Shown here: positions 53,170-63,478 of the stretch, in pieces | Position numbering within the stretch: the first letter of the stretch is position 1 | Layout: every line of letters begins with the position of its first letter | NCBI RefSeq assembly: GCF_019263705.2 | Contig: NZ_JADQDK010000001.1 | Coordinates: 5,208,001 to 5,272,000, forward strand | Direction: 5' to 3' | DNA from: Pseudonocardia abyssalis | Lineage (GTDB): Bacteria; Actinomycetota; Actinomycetes; Mycobacteriales; Pseudonocardiaceae | DNA length: 64,000 bases | Made by a program: the position numbers and the translations under genes | Notes under the pieces: generated by a model | What the model was told of the DNA's origin: nothing | The model's input: only the letters and a program-made list of their open reading frames with translations | Databases searched by the model: none

Positions 53170-53940
53170 ATGCTCATCGGGGCCCATGTGTACGAGGACG
53201 ACCCGGTCGCCACGGCGGCCGAACGGGGCGCCGACATCGTGCAGATGTTCCTGGCCGATCCGCAGGGCTGGAAGAAGCCGCCGCCGCACCCGCAGGCCGC
53301 GGAGCTGCGCGCGAGCGATGTCGCGGTCGTCGTGCACTCCCCCTACGTCGTCAACCTCGCCTCGCTCAACAACCGCGTCCGCATCCCGTCGCGCAAGCTC
53401 GTCGTGCAGCACGCGGAGGCCGCGGCCGAGGTCGGGGCGATCGGGCTGGTCGTGCACGGCGGGCACGTCACGCAGGGGGAGGACGCCGCCACCGGCGTCG
53501 ACAACTGGCGCAAGTTCTTCTCCCGCCAGGCCGACGACGGCGGCTTCGCGGTGCCCATCCTCATCGAGAACACCGCGGGCGGCGACCACGCGATGGCCCG
53601 CCGCTTCGACGCGCTGGCCCGGCTGTGGGACGCGATCGGCGAGTTCGGCGCGGGGTTCTGCCTCGACACCTGCCACGCGTACGCGGGCGGCGAGGAGCTC
53701 GTCGGTGTCGTCGACCGGGCGCGGGCGATCACCGGCCGGATCGACCTGGTGCACCTCAACAACTCCCGCGACGGGTTCGACTCCGCGCGCGACCGGCACG
53801 CCAACATCGACTCCGGCACCATCGAGCCCGACGTGTTGGCCGCCGTGTGCGCCGCCGCCGACGCGCCGGTGGTGGTCGAGACCCCGGCCGAGGGCCAGGC
53901 GAAGGACATCGCGTTCCTCCGTGAGCGGCTGACGCGGTGA
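53170..53940 (+). CDS. nfo: Deoxyribonuclease IV-like AP endonuclease
   Basis: The 256-residue product has the TIM barrel of AP endonuclease family 2. Metal ligands expected for End4 are visible: the His in VVHSPYVVNLAS, the His in VVHGGHV, the Glu in LIENTAGG, Asp-His in FCLDTCHAYA, Asp/His in RDRHANIDSG, and the final Glu in VETPAEG. It would incise abasic sites in DNA. ATG 53170 is chosen; the longer ORF is not supported. Its stop overlaps the GT87 start by 4 bases. Confidence 0.9.
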   Translation: MLIGAHVYEDDPVATAAERGADIVQMFLADPQGWKKPPPHPQAAELRASDVAVVVHSPYVVNLASLNNRVRIPSRKLVVQHAEAAAEVGAIGLVVHGGHVTQGEDAATGVDNWRKFFSRQADDGGFAVPILIENTAGGDHAMARRFDALARLWDAIGEFGAGFCLDTCHAYAGGEELVGVVDRARAITGRIDLVHLNNSRDGFDSARDRHANIDSGTIEPDVLAAVCAAADAPVVVETPAEGQAKDIAFLRERLTR

Positions 53941-55325
53941 CGCGCACGGCCCTCGACGTCCCGCGGGCGCCCGAGCGGGCCGCCCGCGGCGCCGGGGCCG
54001 GCACGCGGGTCGTCGTCGCCGTCCTCGTACTGCTCACCGGCCTGACGATGCTGCTGGGCTATGCGAACAAGGCGCGCTGCACCGGCCCGGAGTACGACGC
54101 GGCGGGCCGCAGCCAGCCCGACTACGATATCCGCGTCGACCGCGACGTCTGCTACTCCGACATCCAGTACCTGTGGCTGGGCCGCGACGTCGACAAGCAC
54201 GTCTTCCCCTACGTCTCCGGGTCGATCACCCCCGACGGACAGCTCGTCGGCGGGGTCGTCGAGTACCCGGTGCTCACCGGGCTGCTGATCTGGGCGGGCG
54301 CGTTCTTCGCCCACACCGACGGCGCGTTCCTGCTCGCCTCAGCGGTGCTGATGGCCCCGTTCGGTCTGCTCACCGGCTGGATGCTGGGGCGGCTCGCGCG
54401 CTGGCGGGCACTGCTGTGGGCGGTCGGGCCGCCGCTGGTGCTCTACGCCTTCCACAACTGGGACCTGCCGGTCGTCGCCTGCGCGGTGGGCGCGATCTAC
54501 GTGATGCACGGGCGGGGTGGCGACCGCCCGCTCGCCGACCGGGCCACCGTCGCCGCGGTGCTGCTCGGGCTGGGCTTCGCGCTCAAGCTGTACCCGGGCG
54601 CGTTCGTGCTGCCGCTGGCCCTGTACGTGCTCGCGCAGTCGCGGCCCGGCTCGCTCGACTGGCGCGGTGCGCTGCGCGTCCCGCTCGCCGCCGCGGCCAC
54701 GGTCGTGCTGGTCAACCTGCCGTTCGCGGTGATCGGCTACGAGGGATGGCGGGCGTCGTTCACCTTCCAGCAGCTGCGCAACGTCGACCTCACGACGAAC
54801 TCGATCTGGTACTGGGGCTTCCGTCCCGGGTCCGACCCGGAGAACCTCGACTTCCAGGACGCGGTCGACCTCGTCTCGCCGCTGCTGGTGCTGCTCGCGT
54901 TCGCGGTGGCCGCCGGGGTGGGCTGGTGGCGGTTCCGGCGCGAGGGCAGCTACCCGTGGATCGCGGTGAGCGCGGCGATGCTGTGCGGGTTCATGCTGCT
55001 GCACAAGGTCCACTCGCCGCAGTACACGCTGTGGCTGCTGCCGTTCCTCGTGCTGCTCGCGGTGCCGTGGAGCTGGATCGCGGCGTACCTCGTCGCCGAC
55101 GCGGTCATGGGCATCGGGATCTTCCGCTGGTTCTACGCGTTCAAGGCCGGCGAGGGCGGCATCTACGACGGGGTGGCGGCCCAGGCCGTCGTGGTCGGGG
55201 TGTGGGGCCGGGCGGTGCTGCTGGTCGTGCTGTTCGTGATGTTCCTGAGGCTGCCCGATCCCCTCTCCCGGGGCGGGGTCAGCGCCACGCGAACACCGGC
55301 TGCTCCAGGTGCGCCACCCGCGTAG
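53937..55325 (+). CDS. GT87-type membrane mannosyltransferase
   Basis: The 462-residue product has about ten hydrophobic segments and the GT87 (DUF2029) look: a short N-terminal cytoplasmic part, one helix, then an extracytoplasmic loop with YDIRVDRDVCYSDIQYLW and acidic residues, and later GFALKLYPGAFVLPLALY and HKVHSPQYTLWLLPF. Such enzymes use polyprenyl-phosphomannose to elongate lipoglycans in actinobacteria. GTG 53937 overlaps the nfo stop. Its 3' end overlaps the convergent NUDIX gene by 47 bases. Confidence 0.85.
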   Translation: MTRTALDVPRAPERAARGAGAGTRVVVAVLVLLTGLTMLLGYANKARCTGPEYDAAGRSQPDYDIRVDRDVCYSDIQYLWLGRDVDKHVFPYVSGSITPDGQLVGGVVEYPVLTGLLIWAGAFFAHTDGAFLLASAVLMAPFGLLTGWMLGRLARWRALLWAVGPPLVLYAFHNWDLPVVACAVGAIYVMHGRGGDRPLADRATVAAVLLGLGFALKLYPGAFVLPLALYVLAQSRPGSLDWRGALRVPLAAAATVVLVNLPFAVIGYEGWRASFTFQQLRNVDLTTNSIWYWGFRPGSDPENLDFQDAVDLVSPLLVLLAFAVAAGVGWWRFRREGSYPWIAVSAAMLCGFMLLHKVHSPQYTLWLLPFLVLLAVPWSWIAAYLVADAVMGIGIFRWFYAFKAGEGGIYDGVAAQAVVVGVWGRAVLLVVLFVMFLRLPDPLSRGGVSATRTPAAPGAPPA

Positions 55326-55875
55326 CCCGCCCGTGCAGCACGACCTCGCGGAACTGGTGGAGCACGGCGCCGGTGGGGGCGTGCACGAAGCGGTCGAACA
55401 ACGGGAGCTGGATCACCGGTGCGTCCGACTCCGGGATCGTGAGGAAGCGCGGCTCCACGTCGATCAGCTCCAGCGGCACCCGGTGCACCTCGCCCACCTC
55501 GTCGGGGTTCGGCGTCAGCTCGCCGACGGGCCCCGCCCACAGGACGACCGGCGTGATGACGTAGCCGGAGCGCGTGGCGTAGTCGTCGAGAACCCCGATC
55601 TCGGCGGAGTCGTCGAGTCCGAGACCCAGCTCCTCGAACAGCTCGCGCCGGGCCGTCTCGCCCGGGCCCTCGCCCGGGTCGGTGCGGCCACCGGGCAGCG
55701 CCCACTGCCCGGTGTGGCGGCGCAGCGTCGACGCGCGGCGGGTCAGCAGGAACGCCGGGCCCGCAGGCTCCTCGACGAGGACGATCCCCACCGCGGAGCG
55801 CTTGAGGTCCGGGCGGTCGATCGGCCACGCGCTGAAGGCCGCCAGTGCCGTGGCGACGTCGGATCGGTCGGTCAT
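55279..55875 (-). CDS. NUDIX hydrolase, CoA-pyrophosphatase-like
   Basis: The 198-residue product has a complete NUDIX box of the form GX5EX7REUXEEXGU at about residues 64-86, preceded by [21 protein letters not shown], which resembles the extra motif of coenzyme A pyrophosphatases. It hydrolyses a nucleoside-diphosphate-linked substrate. ATG 55875 overlaps the stop of the upstream GT87 gene (ATGA), making it the last gene of a PBP-GT87-NUDIX operon. Its C-terminal coding end runs through the 3' end of the opposing GT87 gene. Confidence 0.88.
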   Translation of the reverse strand: MTDRSDVATALAAFSAWPIDRPDLKRSAVGIVLVEEPAGPAFLLTRRASTLRRHTGQWALPGGRTDPGEGPGETARRELFEELGLGLDDSAEIGVLDDYATRSGYVITPVVLWAGPVGELTPNPDEVGEVHRVPLELIDVEPRFLTIPESDAPVIQLPLFDRFVHAPTGAVLHQFREVVLHGRATRVAHLEQPVFAWR

Positions 55876-57419
55876 GCCGCGACCTTGACGGGTGCGACGG
55901 GCGAGGGCCAGTCGGGGTCCTCCAGGCCGACGGCGCGCACCGGATCGGTGACGGGCCGCAGGACCGAGCGGACCACCAGGACGCACAGCCCGACCACGGC
56001 GGCGTCGCGCAACAGCACCGCGCCGAGGAACCACTCCGGGGGCAGGCCCATGTTCGCCGGGGTCAGGTAGTAGTACATCCGCGGGACCCAGACCAGCGCG
56101 TCGATCAGCATCCAGGCCAACAGGATCGGGGCGCGGGGCAGCGCGAGTACCGCCAGCGGCACCAGCCAGAGCGAGTACTGCGGGCTCCACACCTTGTTGA
56201 CCAGCAGGAACGCCGCGACGACGAGGAAGGCGAGCGACGCGAGCCGCGGTGTCCGGGGTGCCCACCAGGCGAGGGCCGCGATCGCGGCGCAGCACAGGGC
56301 GAACAGCACCAGCGAGACGAGGTTGAGCACCGCGGGCGGCTCACCGGGGGCCAGTTGCCCGTCGAAGCCGGCCCAGCCGCTGAAGTGGCTGATCGCGAAG
56401 TAGATCGAGTCGGGGTCGGCGGGGCGGGTCTGGTTGAGCCGGAAGAACTCCGCCCACCCGACGGGCCAGGCGAGCGCCACCGGCAGGTTGACGGCCACGA
56501 CCGTCACCAGCGCGGCCCCGGCCGTGCGCAGGGCGGGGGCGAGCCCACCGGAGCCGTCGTACCACCGGCGGAGCCCCACCAGCAGGATCGGTCCGAGCAG
56601 CAGCAGCGGGTAGAACTTGAAGCCGCCGCCGATCCCGAGCAGCACCCCCGCGAGCAGCGGCCGGTTGCGGGCGAGCGCGAGCATCCCGGCGGTGGCCGCG
56701 GCCACGGCGAGCGCGTCGAAGTTGGTGAACACGTGCACGGCGACCAGCGGGGACAGGGCCACCAACACGGCGTCCCACGGCCGCGACGGGCGCAGCGCGT
56801 GCACCGCCCACACCGTGACCAGCCACGCCAGCGCCAGCCAGGCCGCGGACACGTCGAAGTAGACGACGACTGGCAGCCCGGACGGCAGCCAGCCGACCGC
56901 GTCGGCCATCACCCGCCAGCCGTCGGCGAACCGGGCCGCCGCCCACTGGTGGAACCCGGTGAGCACCGGGTACTCCATGTACCGCACCGCCTCGTCCGGC
57001 TCGCCCGCGTTCTCGAACCACGGGTCGCGGTACGGCAGCGCCGACGGGTCGTCGAGGTTCTCGATGCTCCACAGCGGGACGGTGTCGGAGTAGCACATCG
57101 CGACGTACTGGCGGCTCTCGCGCCAGTCCAGCGCCAAGCCGCCCTCGTCGGTTCTGTACTGCTGCAGGCACGGCGACTTGCCCAGCCAGCCGAGCGCGAG
57201 GACGGCCACGGCCACCAGCAGGACCACCCGCAGAGGCGTCCAGAATGCCGATCGCCCGATCAACGCGTGGCGACCCAACGGCCCCCCGACGACCCGGCTC
57301 GCGGCCGCCGCCAGCGGCTCCGACCACGTCGGGACGACCCGGACGGCCGGCCGCGCGGGATCGGCCGACTCCTGCGTCCCGACGCCGCGGGGTCCTGTCG
57401 CGGGGTCGGGACGGTTCAC
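55872..57419 (-). CDS. GT87-type membrane mannosyltransferase
   Basis: The 515-residue product is a second GT87-like protein, sharing the pattern of the one at 53937: an initial helix, the loop with [14 protein letters not shown] and [11 protein letters not shown], then [15 protein letters not shown] and [15 protein letters not shown]. It probably transfers mannose or arabinose from a polyprenyl carrier to cell-envelope glycans, as suggested by its coupling to a peptidoglycan synthase gene. The GTG start at 57419 overlaps the PBP stop (GTGA). Mycobacterial Rv0051 occupies the same position. Confidence 0.87.
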   Translation of the reverse strand: MNRPDPATGPRGVGTQESADPARPAVRVVPTWSEPLAAAASRVVGGPLGRHALIGRSAFWTPLRVVLLVAVAVLALGWLGKSPCLQQYRTDEGGLALDWRESRQYVAMCYSDTVPLWSIENLDDPSALPYRDPWFENAGEPDEAVRYMEYPVLTGFHQWAAARFADGWRVMADAVGWLPSGLPVVVYFDVSAAWLALAWLVTVWAVHALRPSRPWDAVLVALSPLVAVHVFTNFDALAVAAATAGMLALARNRPLLAGVLLGIGGGFKFYPLLLLGPILLVGLRRWYDGSGGLAPALRTAGAALVTVVAVNLPVALAWPVGWAEFFRLNQTRPADPDSIYFAISHFSGWAGFDGQLAPGEPPAVLNLVSLVLFALCCAAIAALAWWAPRTPRLASLAFLVVAAFLLVNKVWSPQYSLWLVPLAVLALPRAPILLAWMLIDALVWVPRMYYYLTPANMGLPPEWFLGAVLLRDAAVVGLCVLVVRSVLRPVTDPVRAVGLEDPDWPSPVAPVKVAA

Positions 57420-59992
57420 CCGTCGCCGTCGCTGTTGCCGGGATTGCTGTCGAGGAAGCCGCCGAACGTGCTGTCGCCGTTGCCGTTGCCGTCGCCGCTG
57501 TTCCCGCTGTCGCCGTTCCCGTCGTTGTTGCCGTTGCCGTTGCCGTTGTCCCCGTTGCCGGAGTCGCCGTCGCCGTTGTTGTCGCCGTTGTTGTCGCCGT
57601 CGCGGCTGTCGGAGCTCTCGTCCCCGGAGCTGCTGTCCGGCTCGGGGGTGGCGGTCGGCTCGACGTACGGCGGCGCACCCAGCGCGACGAACGGGGAGAA
57701 CTCCTCGTTCGGCGTGCCGCGCAGCGCCGCGTTCATGTAGCTCTGCCAGATCGAGCCCGGGATCATGCGGCCGTAGATGGGCGAGCCGCCCGCGGTCTGG
57801 ATCGGCTTGCTGCCGTCGGTACCGAGCCACACGGCGGTGGCCAGCGACGGCGTGTAGCCGACCATCCACGCGTCCTTGTTCTGCCGGTCGAGCGTGGGGT
57901 GCTGCTGGGTGCCGGTCTTGCCGGCCACCTCGCGGCCGCCGGAGAGCCCGATGCGCGAGGACTCGGCGACGGCGAGCATCGACTCGGTGACGTTGCGGGC
58001 GATGCCCGGGTCGATCCGCTGCTCGCCCGCGCTCTCGGCCCGCTCGTAGAGCACGCGACCGTCGGCCGCCGTGACCCGCGAGACCAGGAACGGCTCGTGG
58101 TACACCCCGTTCGCCGCGAGCGTGGCGTACGCCGACGCCATGTCGATCGGGTGGACGTCCTGGTCGCCGAGCGCGACCCCGCCGCGGGCCTCGTTGAACA
58201 GGTTGTCCGGGATGCCGAGGGCGTGCGCGGTGTCGATCACGTTCTGTGGCCCGGCGTCGAGGCCGAGCTGGTAGAAGATCGTGTTGATCGAGCGCGTCAT
58301 CGCCGTCTCGACGGTGCACCGGGCGCAGTCGAAGCCCTCGGAGTTGTCGACGACGGTGCCGGCGAGCGTCTGCCCCGACGATCCGTCGTAGGTGCTGCCC
58401 AGGCCGATGGACGGGTCGCGCGCCATCGCCGCGGCCAGCACGAACGGCTTGAACGACGAGCCCGGCGGGCGCAGGCCCTGCCCGGCGTAGTCGGTGCCCT
58501 GCCCGTCGCTACCGCCGTAGTAGGACTGGATCGCGCCGGTGCGCGGATCGATCGCCACGAGCGCGGTGCGCAGGTCGGGGTCCTCGCCGTCGAGCTGTTC
58601 GACGGCGGCCTCGGCCGCCTCCCGCTGCCGCGCCGGGTCGACGGTGGTGGTGACCGTCAGGCCCTCGGTGTTGAACTCGCCCTCGGTGACGATGCCCCGG
58701 GCGATGACCTCGTCGCGGGCCCGCTCGTAGATGTGCCCGCGGTCGTCGGCAGGGATGCCGTCGAGGGCCGGTGCCTCCGGCAGGTAGTTCGTCGGGAACG
58801 CGTCGGCGGCGCGCTCCTGCGGGGTGATGAACCCCGCGTCGACCATCTGGTCCATGACGTAGGTCCAGCGTCGCTGCGACCCCTCGAGGTCCTTCGCCGG
58901 GTCCCAGCGCGACGGCGCCTGGATCATGCCGGCCAGCATCGCGCCCTCGGAGACGGTGAGGTCCTTGACGTCCTTGCCGAAGAACGCCTGGCTGGCCGCC
59001 TGGATTCCGTAGGAGCTGCGGCCCATGTAGATGACGTTGAGGTAGTTCTCGAGGATCTCGTCCTTGGTCTGCTCGCGGGTGATCTTCACCGCGAGCACGA
59101 CCTCCTTGTACTTGCGGATCAGCGAGAAGTCGTCCTCCCCGGTGATCACCTTGACGTACTGCTGCGTGATCGTGGACCCGCCGCCGACGCCGCCGGTGAG
59201 CTGGTTGTAGACCGCTCGCAGGATGCCGGTGATGTCGAAGCCGGGGTCGCTGTAGAACGAGCGGTTCTCGGCGGCGAGCACGGCCTGCCGGACGGGCACG
59301 GGGACCTCGTCGAGCAGGACGACCCGGCGGTTGACCCCCTCGGGACGCACGGTGGCCAGCGGTGAGCCGTCGGCGAAGGTGAACTGCGAGACCTGGTCGA
59401 CCGCCAGCTCGTCGGAGGACGGCACCGGGAAGATCAGCCAGCCGACGACGAACGCGATCACCGGGCCCAGGATCAGCAGACCGAGCAGGACGTAGATCGC
59501 GCGCCGGACCCGGGACCACACGCTGCGGCCGCGGGGCGCGGGGCCCCGCCGTTCGGGACGGCTCTCGCGCTCGGGCCGCTCGGCCAACGCGACGGCGTGG
59601 GTGCGGGCGACCGCCGCGGATCCGGTCTCCTCGTGGGTGAGCAGCGGCATGTCGCCGGAGCGGTACGGGGCGCGCTCCTCGGGGGCCGCGGGGGGCAGGT
59701 GGCGCTGCGGGGGGACCCGGCCGGGCGGCGGCGCCGGCGGCCCGGCCTGGCGCGGACCGCCGGGGCGGGCCCCGGGCGGCGGACCGTACGAGCCGGGCGG
59801 CGGCCCGTACGGGGCCTGCGCGTGCGGGGCCTGCGCGGGCGGGGGCTGCGCGTGCGGGGGTTGCGCGTGCGGCGCGCCGCCCGGGCGCTGCGGGCGGGGC
59901 GGGGGAACGGGACCCGGTCGGGGACCGGCGGGCAGGTCCGCGTGGCCGGGGGGACGTCCCCTGCCGAGGCGGGGGTCGCGCTGGTCGGTCAC
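57416..59992 (-). CDS. ponA: Class A penicillin-binding protein (PonA type)
   Basis: The 858-residue product is a bifunctional peptidoglycan synthase. A Pro/Gly/Ala/Gln-rich cytoplasmic N-terminus (1-160) has [10 protein letters not shown] repeats. A transmembrane helix at 166-188 is followed by the GT51 glycosyltransferase with catalytic Glu242 in [12 protein letters not shown]. The transpeptidase has SSFK (Ser512), SIN (568-570) and KTGT (692-695). The C-terminal tail (785-858) is an Asp/Asn/Gly repeat. The GTG start at 59992 has AGGAG six bases upstream. It heads the operon PBP-GT87-NUDIX. The glycosyltransferase Glu is present although the usual ED pair is EN. Confidence 0.94.
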   Translation of the reverse strand: MTDQRDPRLGRGRPPGHADLPAGPRPGPVPPPRPQRPGGAPHAQPPHAQPPPAQAPHAQAPYGPPPGSYGPPPGARPGGPRQAGPPAPPPGRVPPQRHLPPAAPEERAPYRSGDMPLLTHEETGSAAVARTHAVALAERPERESRPERRGPAPRGRSVWSRVRRAIYVLLGLLILGPVIAFVVGWLIFPVPSSDELAVDQVSQFTFADGSPLATVRPEGVNRRVVLLDEVPVPVRQAVLAAENRSFYSDPGFDITGILRAVYNQLTGGVGGGSTITQQYVKVITGEDDFSLIRKYKEVVLAVKITREQTKDEILENYLNVIYMGRSSYGIQAASQAFFGKDVKDLTVSEGAMLAGMIQAPSRWDPAKDLEGSQRRWTYVMDQMVDAGFITPQERAADAFPTNYLPEAPALDGIPADDRGHIYERARDEVIARGIVTEGEFNTEGLTVTTTVDPARQREAAEAAVEQLDGEDPDLRTALVAIDPRTGAIQSYYGGSDGQGTDYAGQGLRPPGSSFKPFVLAAAMARDPSIGLGSTYDGSSGQTLAGTVVDNSEGFDCARCTVETAMTRSINTIFYQLGLDAGPQNVIDTAHALGIPDNLFNEARGGVALGDQDVHPIDMASAYATLAANGVYHEPFLVSRVTAADGRVLYERAESAGEQRIDPGIARNVTESMLAVAESSRIGLSGGREVAGKTGTQQHPTLDRQNKDAWMVGYTPSLATAVWLGTDGSKPIQTAGGSPIYGRMIPGSIWQSYMNAALRGTPNEEFSPFVALGAPPYVEPTATPEPDSSSGDESSDSRDGDNNGDNNGDGDSGNGDNGNGNGNNDGNGDSGNSGDGNGNGDSTFGGFLDSNPGNSDGDG

Positions 59993-60047
59993 CACTGGCT
60001 CCTGTGGATCGGGGGTGTCCGGTACACGCGCCGCGAGTGTGGGGAGT

Positions 60048-60443
60048 TCACTCGGCCGCGGTCCGGCGTCGCTTGGTGGGGGCTCCGGTGCCCAGTGCGT
60101 AGGACAGGACGAGGTGGTTCCAGCTGCAGGTCCGGCAGACCTCGACGACATAGACGGAGAAGTCGTCGTAGTGCGTGGCCAGCTCGTCGAGCTCGGCGGG
60201 CTTGCGCGCCGAGCCGGAGGCGTGCTTCAGCGCGTCGCCGAAGATCCACGACACGTTCGTCAGGTTCTCCCTGTGGCACAGCGGGCAGGGCAGGTCGGTC
60301 TGCTCGCCGTGGAAGCGGGCGGCCCGGAGCAGGTACGGGCCCGCGTCGCAGACCGACGCCGCACCGACCCGTCCGGAGGCGACGTCGGCGAGCAGCGCCC
60401 GGCGCTGCAACGCGTAGTCGACCACCTGCCGCTGGGTGCGCAC
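60048..60443 (-). CDS. DUF5318 zinc-ribbon protein
   Basis: The 131-residue product matches DUF5318: VDYALQRRALLADVASG at the start, a CPLCHR pair and a second CRTCSW pair that together can form a zinc ribbon, and a Lys/Arg-rich end. Function is unknown. The homologous mycobacterial gene (Rv0049) lies just upstream of ponA1, as here; the gap to the PBP start is 55 bases. GTG 60443 is the start. Confidence 0.85.
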   Translation of the reverse strand: MRTQRQVVDYALQRRALLADVASGRVGAASVCDAGPYLLRAARFHGEQTDLPCPLCHRENLTNVSWIFGDALKHASGSARKPAELDELATHYDDFSVYVVEVCRTCSWNHLVLSYALGTGAPTKRRRTAAE

Positions 60444-60645
60444 CCGGTCAGGGTACGCGGGCCGCCGGAGGGGGTGGGGAGAACGCCCGGTGACCGGCCC
60501 GACGAGCGGTCGGTGATCGGCGGGTGGTCGGCTCCGACCGCAGTGACGAGTGTCTCGACCCGTCGCGCAGATGTATCGCGGCGATATGATGGGTCGGAAC
60601 AACGGCGTCGACGAAACGGGCCCACAGGGGCAGGAGGGGGTCCGC

Positions 60646-61206
60646 GTGCTGGAGCTGGCGATCCTCGGCCTGCTCCACGAGGCGTCCGCGCACGGCTACG
60701 AGTTGCGCAAGCAGCTCGGGGTCCGGTTGGGCGGGTTCCGTCTCTTCTCCTACGGCTCGCTCTACCCGGCCCTGCGCCGGCTCACCCGGGCCGGGCTCAT
60801 CGTCGAGGACACCGGCCCGGAGTCCGAGCCGGGCGCGTGGTCGCGGCGCGGCAGGAAGGTCTACCGGATCACCGCGGAGGGCAAGGAGCGCTTCGCGGAA
60901 CTGCTGTCCGAGTCGGGGCCGCAGGCATGGGACGACGAGAGCTTCGGCGTCCACCTCGCGTTCTTCTCGCGGACCCCCGCCGAGGCCAGGATGCGGATCC
61001 TGGAGGGCAGGCGCCGGGCCGTCGAGGAGCGCCGGGAAGGTCTGCGCTCCGCGCTCGCCAGGGCCGGCGAGCAGATCGACCGCTACACCCGCGAGTTGCA
61101 CCAGCTGGGGCTCGACACCTCCGAGCGCGAGGTCCGCTGGCTTAACGAACTGATCGAGAACGAACGGGCGGAGCGCCGCGACGCCCCCGAGACCCACCCC
61201 GAGTGA
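60646..61206 (+). CDS. PadR family transcriptional regulator
   Basis: The 186-residue product is a PadR-type regulator. A winged helix opens with [23 protein letters not shown], has the recognition region [17 protein letters not shown], and is followed by a C-terminal coiled-coil dimerisation helix (about 115-170). I start at GTG 60646, with AGGAGGGGG upstream, because it matches the mycobacterial Rv0047c start; ATG codons from 60550 on are further upstream. It is followed by ino1 with a 13-base gap, so it may regulate or be cotranscribed with inositol synthesis. Confidence 0.9.
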   Translation: MLELAILGLLHEASAHGYELRKQLGVRLGGFRLFSYGSLYPALRRLTRAGLIVEDTGPESEPGAWSRRGRKVYRITAEGKERFAELLSESGPQAWDDESFGVHLAFFSRTPAEARMRILEGRRRAVEERREGLRSALARAGEQIDRYTRELHQLGLDTSEREVRWLNELIENERAERRDAPETHPE

Positions 61207-61219
61207 GAAGGAGCCGGCC

Positions 61220-62299
61220 ATGAGCCAGGTTCGTGTCGCCATCGTCGGCGTCGGCAACTGCGCCGCGTCGCTCGTCCAGGGCGTGCAGTACTACGCCGAC
61301 GCCGACCCCACACAGCGCGTCCCCGGCCTGATGCACGTCGACTTCGGCGGCTACCACGTCCGCGACATCGAGTTCGTCGCCGCGTTCGACGTGGACGCCA
61401 AGAAGGTCGGCCGCGACCTCTCCGAGGCCATCGGCGCCAGCCAGAACAACACCATCAAGATCGCCGACGTGCCGCCGCTGGACGTGCCGGTGCAGCGCGG
61501 CCACACGCTCGACGGGCTGGGTCGCTTCTACCGCGAGACGATCACCGAGGCGGACGAGGAGGCCGTGGACGTCGCCCGGGTGCTCCGCGAGACCCGCGCC
61601 GACGTGCTCGTGTCCTATCTGCCCGTCGGGAGCGAGGCGGCCGACCGCTACTACGCCCAGGCGGCCATCGACGCGAACGTGGCGTTCGTCAACGCACTGC
61701 CGGTGTTCATCGCCTCCGACCCGGTGTGGGCCGAGAAGTTCCGCGCCGCGGGCGTGCCGATCGTCGGCGACGACATCAAGAGCCAGGTGGGCGCCACCAT
61801 CACCCACCGCGTGCTGGCGAAGCTGTTCGAGGACCGCGGCGTGCAGCTCGACCGCACGATGCAGCTCAACGTGGGCGGGAACATGGACTTCCTGAACATG
61901 AAGGAGCTGGAGCGGCTGGAGAGCAAGAAGGTCTCCAAGACGCAGTCGGTCACCTCGCAGGTCGACCGCGACATGGGCAAGGACAACGTCCACATCGGCC
62001 CGTCCGACTACGTCGCGTGGCTCGACGACCGCAAGTGGGCCTACGTCCGCCTCGAGGGCCGCGCGTTCGGCGACGTCCCGCTGAGCCTGGAGTACAAGCT
62101 CGAGGTCTGGGACTCGCCCAACTCCGCCGGCATCATCATCGACGCCGTGCGCGCCGCGAAGATCGCCAAGGACCGCGGCATCGGCGGCCCGATCCTGTCG
62201 GCGAGCAGCTACTTCATGAAGTCCCCGCCGGTGCAGTACAGCGACAGCGAGGCCCGCGACGCGGTCGAGGACTTCATCCGGGGCGACCGGAACGACTGA
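61220..62299 (+). CDS. ino1: Inositol-3-phosphate synthase
   Basis: The 359-residue product converts glucose-6-phosphate to myo-inositol-3-phosphate with NAD+. It has the Rossmann motif [13 protein letters not shown], the family phrases [11 protein letters not shown] and [11 protein letters not shown], the catalytic-Lys region and [12 protein letters not shown]. It feeds phosphatidylinositol, mycothiol and lipoglycan synthesis. ATG 61220 follows AGAAGGAG. The PadR gene upstream and the conserved order match mycobacterial Rv0047c-Rv0046c. A long palindrome lies 16 bases after the stop. Confidence 0.97.
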   Translation: MSQVRVAIVGVGNCAASLVQGVQYYADADPTQRVPGLMHVDFGGYHVRDIEFVAAFDVDAKKVGRDLSEAIGASQNNTIKIADVPPLDVPVQRGHTLDGLGRFYRETITEADEEAVDVARVLRETRADVLVSYLPVGSEAADRYYAQAAIDANVAFVNALPVFIASDPVWAEKFRAAGVPIVGDDIKSQVGATITHRVLAKLFEDRGVQLDRTMQLNVGGNMDFLNMKELERLESKKVSKTQSVTSQVDRDMGKDNVHIGPSDYVAWLDDRKWAYVRLEGRAFGDVPLSLEYKLEVWDSPNSAGIIIDAVRAAKIAKDRGIGGPILSASSYFMKSPPVQYSDSEARDAVEDFIRGDRND

Positions 62300-62315
62300 C
62301 ACCCCCACTTCTGGT

Positions 62316-62368
62316 TGCAGCATGGCCACCTTCACGCCGCCCGGTTGCGTGAAGGTGGCCATGCTGCA
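62316..62368. repeat. Perfect 22-base-arm palindrome after ino1
   Basis: Perfect 22-base arms (62316-62337 and 62347-62368) enclose a 9-base loop. The core, GCAGCATGGCCACCTTC on the left, resembles the element within bkdC at 10898-10948. It may also act as an ino1 terminator, but no T-tract follows. Confidence 0.85.
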
Positions 62369-62504
62369 GTGCGGGCTGGTGAAGCCTGTCACCGCGACTC
62401 GTCGGCGGAACGGGGTTGGCCCTAGCCTGTTCTCGCGCCACCGACGACGGCGGCGCGACGTCCGGTACCCGCCCGCGGGACCGGAACGGGTTGAAGGAGT
62501 GGCG

Positions 62505-63401
62505 ATGGCGGTCGGCCGTCCCGCGCGCCTCGCCGTCGGAGTGGTCTCCGCCGGGCGGGTGGGCGCGGTCCTCGGGGCCGCGCTGGCCGCTGCGGGCCAC
62601 CACGTCGTCGCCACCTCCGGGGTGTCCCGCGACTCGGTGCGCCGTGCGGAGGCACTGCTCCCCGGCGTACCGCTGAAGTCGCCCGACGACGTCGTCGCGG
62701 GCGTCGACCTCGCCCTGCTCGCCGTCCCCGACGACGTGCTGCCCGGGCTGGTCCGCGGATTCGCCGCCGCGGGTTGCTTCCGCCCCGGCCAGATCGTCGT
62801 GCACACCTCGGGGGCGCACGGGGTCGGCGTCCTCGCCCCCGCCGTCGAGCACGGGGTGCTGCCGCTCGCACTGCACCCGGTGCTGACGTTCACCGGCCGC
62901 GCCGAGGACGTCGCCCGGCTCGCCGGCGCCTGTGTCGGGGTCACCGCGACCGAGGGCGACGAGGTCGGATGGAGCGTCGGCGAGGCCCTCGTCGTCGAGA
63001 TGGGGGCGGAGCCGGTCCGCGTGCCCGAGGCCGTCCGGCCGCTCTACCACGCCGCACTCGCGCACGGCGCGAACCACCTGGTCACGCTCGTGCGCGACTG
63101 CGCCGACCTGCTCGAGCGCGCCGGCGTCCACCCCGCCGAGCGGCTCATCGCGCCGCTGCTCTCGGCCGCTCTGGACAATGCGCTGCGCCACGGCGACCGC
63201 GCGCTCACCGGGCCGGTGGCGCGCGGCGACGCCGGCACCGTCGCGGTCCACCTGCGTGAGCTCGACGCCGCCGACCCCGATCTCGCGCGCACCTACCGTG
63301 CGCTCGCCACCCGGACCGCGCACCGCGCGCGGGCCGCCGGACTGCTCCCCGACCACGCCGCGCAGGACGTGCTGCGCACCCTGCAGGAGGACCCGACGTG
63401 A
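62505..63401 (+). CDS. Rossmann-like/DUF2520 protein
   Basis: The 298-residue product has an N-terminal NAD(P)-binding Rossmann segment (LAVGVVSAGRVGAVLGAALA) and a C-terminal DUF2520 helical domain (for example YHAALAHGANHLVTLVRD). Family members resemble dehydrogenases and in actinobacteria typically precede panC, as here, so a role in pantothenate synthesis (ketopantoate reductase-like) is plausible but not shown. ATG 62505 is preceded by AAGGAG. It is followed by a 26-codon overlapping ORF and panC. Confidence 0.88.
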   Translation: MAVGRPARLAVGVVSAGRVGAVLGAALAAAGHHVVATSGVSRDSVRRAEALLPGVPLKSPDDVVAGVDLALLAVPDDVLPGLVRGFAAAGCFRPGQIVVHTSGAHGVGVLAPAVEHGVLPLALHPVLTFTGRAEDVARLAGACVGVTATEGDEVGWSVGEALVVEMGAEPVRVPEAVRPLYHAALAHGANHLVTLVRDCADLLERAGVHPAERLIAPLLSAALDNALRHGDRALTGPVARGDAGTVAVHLRELDAADPDLARTYRALATRTAHRARAAGLLPDHAAQDVLRTLQEDPT

Positions 63402-63478
63402 ACGAGCTCGCGAGATCACCATCAGACGCAGGACCCTCGGTCGCGGGTGCGTCGAGCGTCGGCGAGGAGCTGTCGTGA
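63398..63478 (+). CDS. Possible 26-residue coupling ORF
   Basis: A GTG at 63398 overlaps the DUF2520 stop (GTGA), and its own TGA (63476-63478) overlaps the panC GTG (GTGA). The encoded peptide is Ser/Ala/Gly-rich and unlike any known protein. It may serve only to pass ribosomes to panC; a chance ORF is also possible. Confidence 0.3.
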   Translation: MNELARSPSDAGPSVAGASSVGEELS

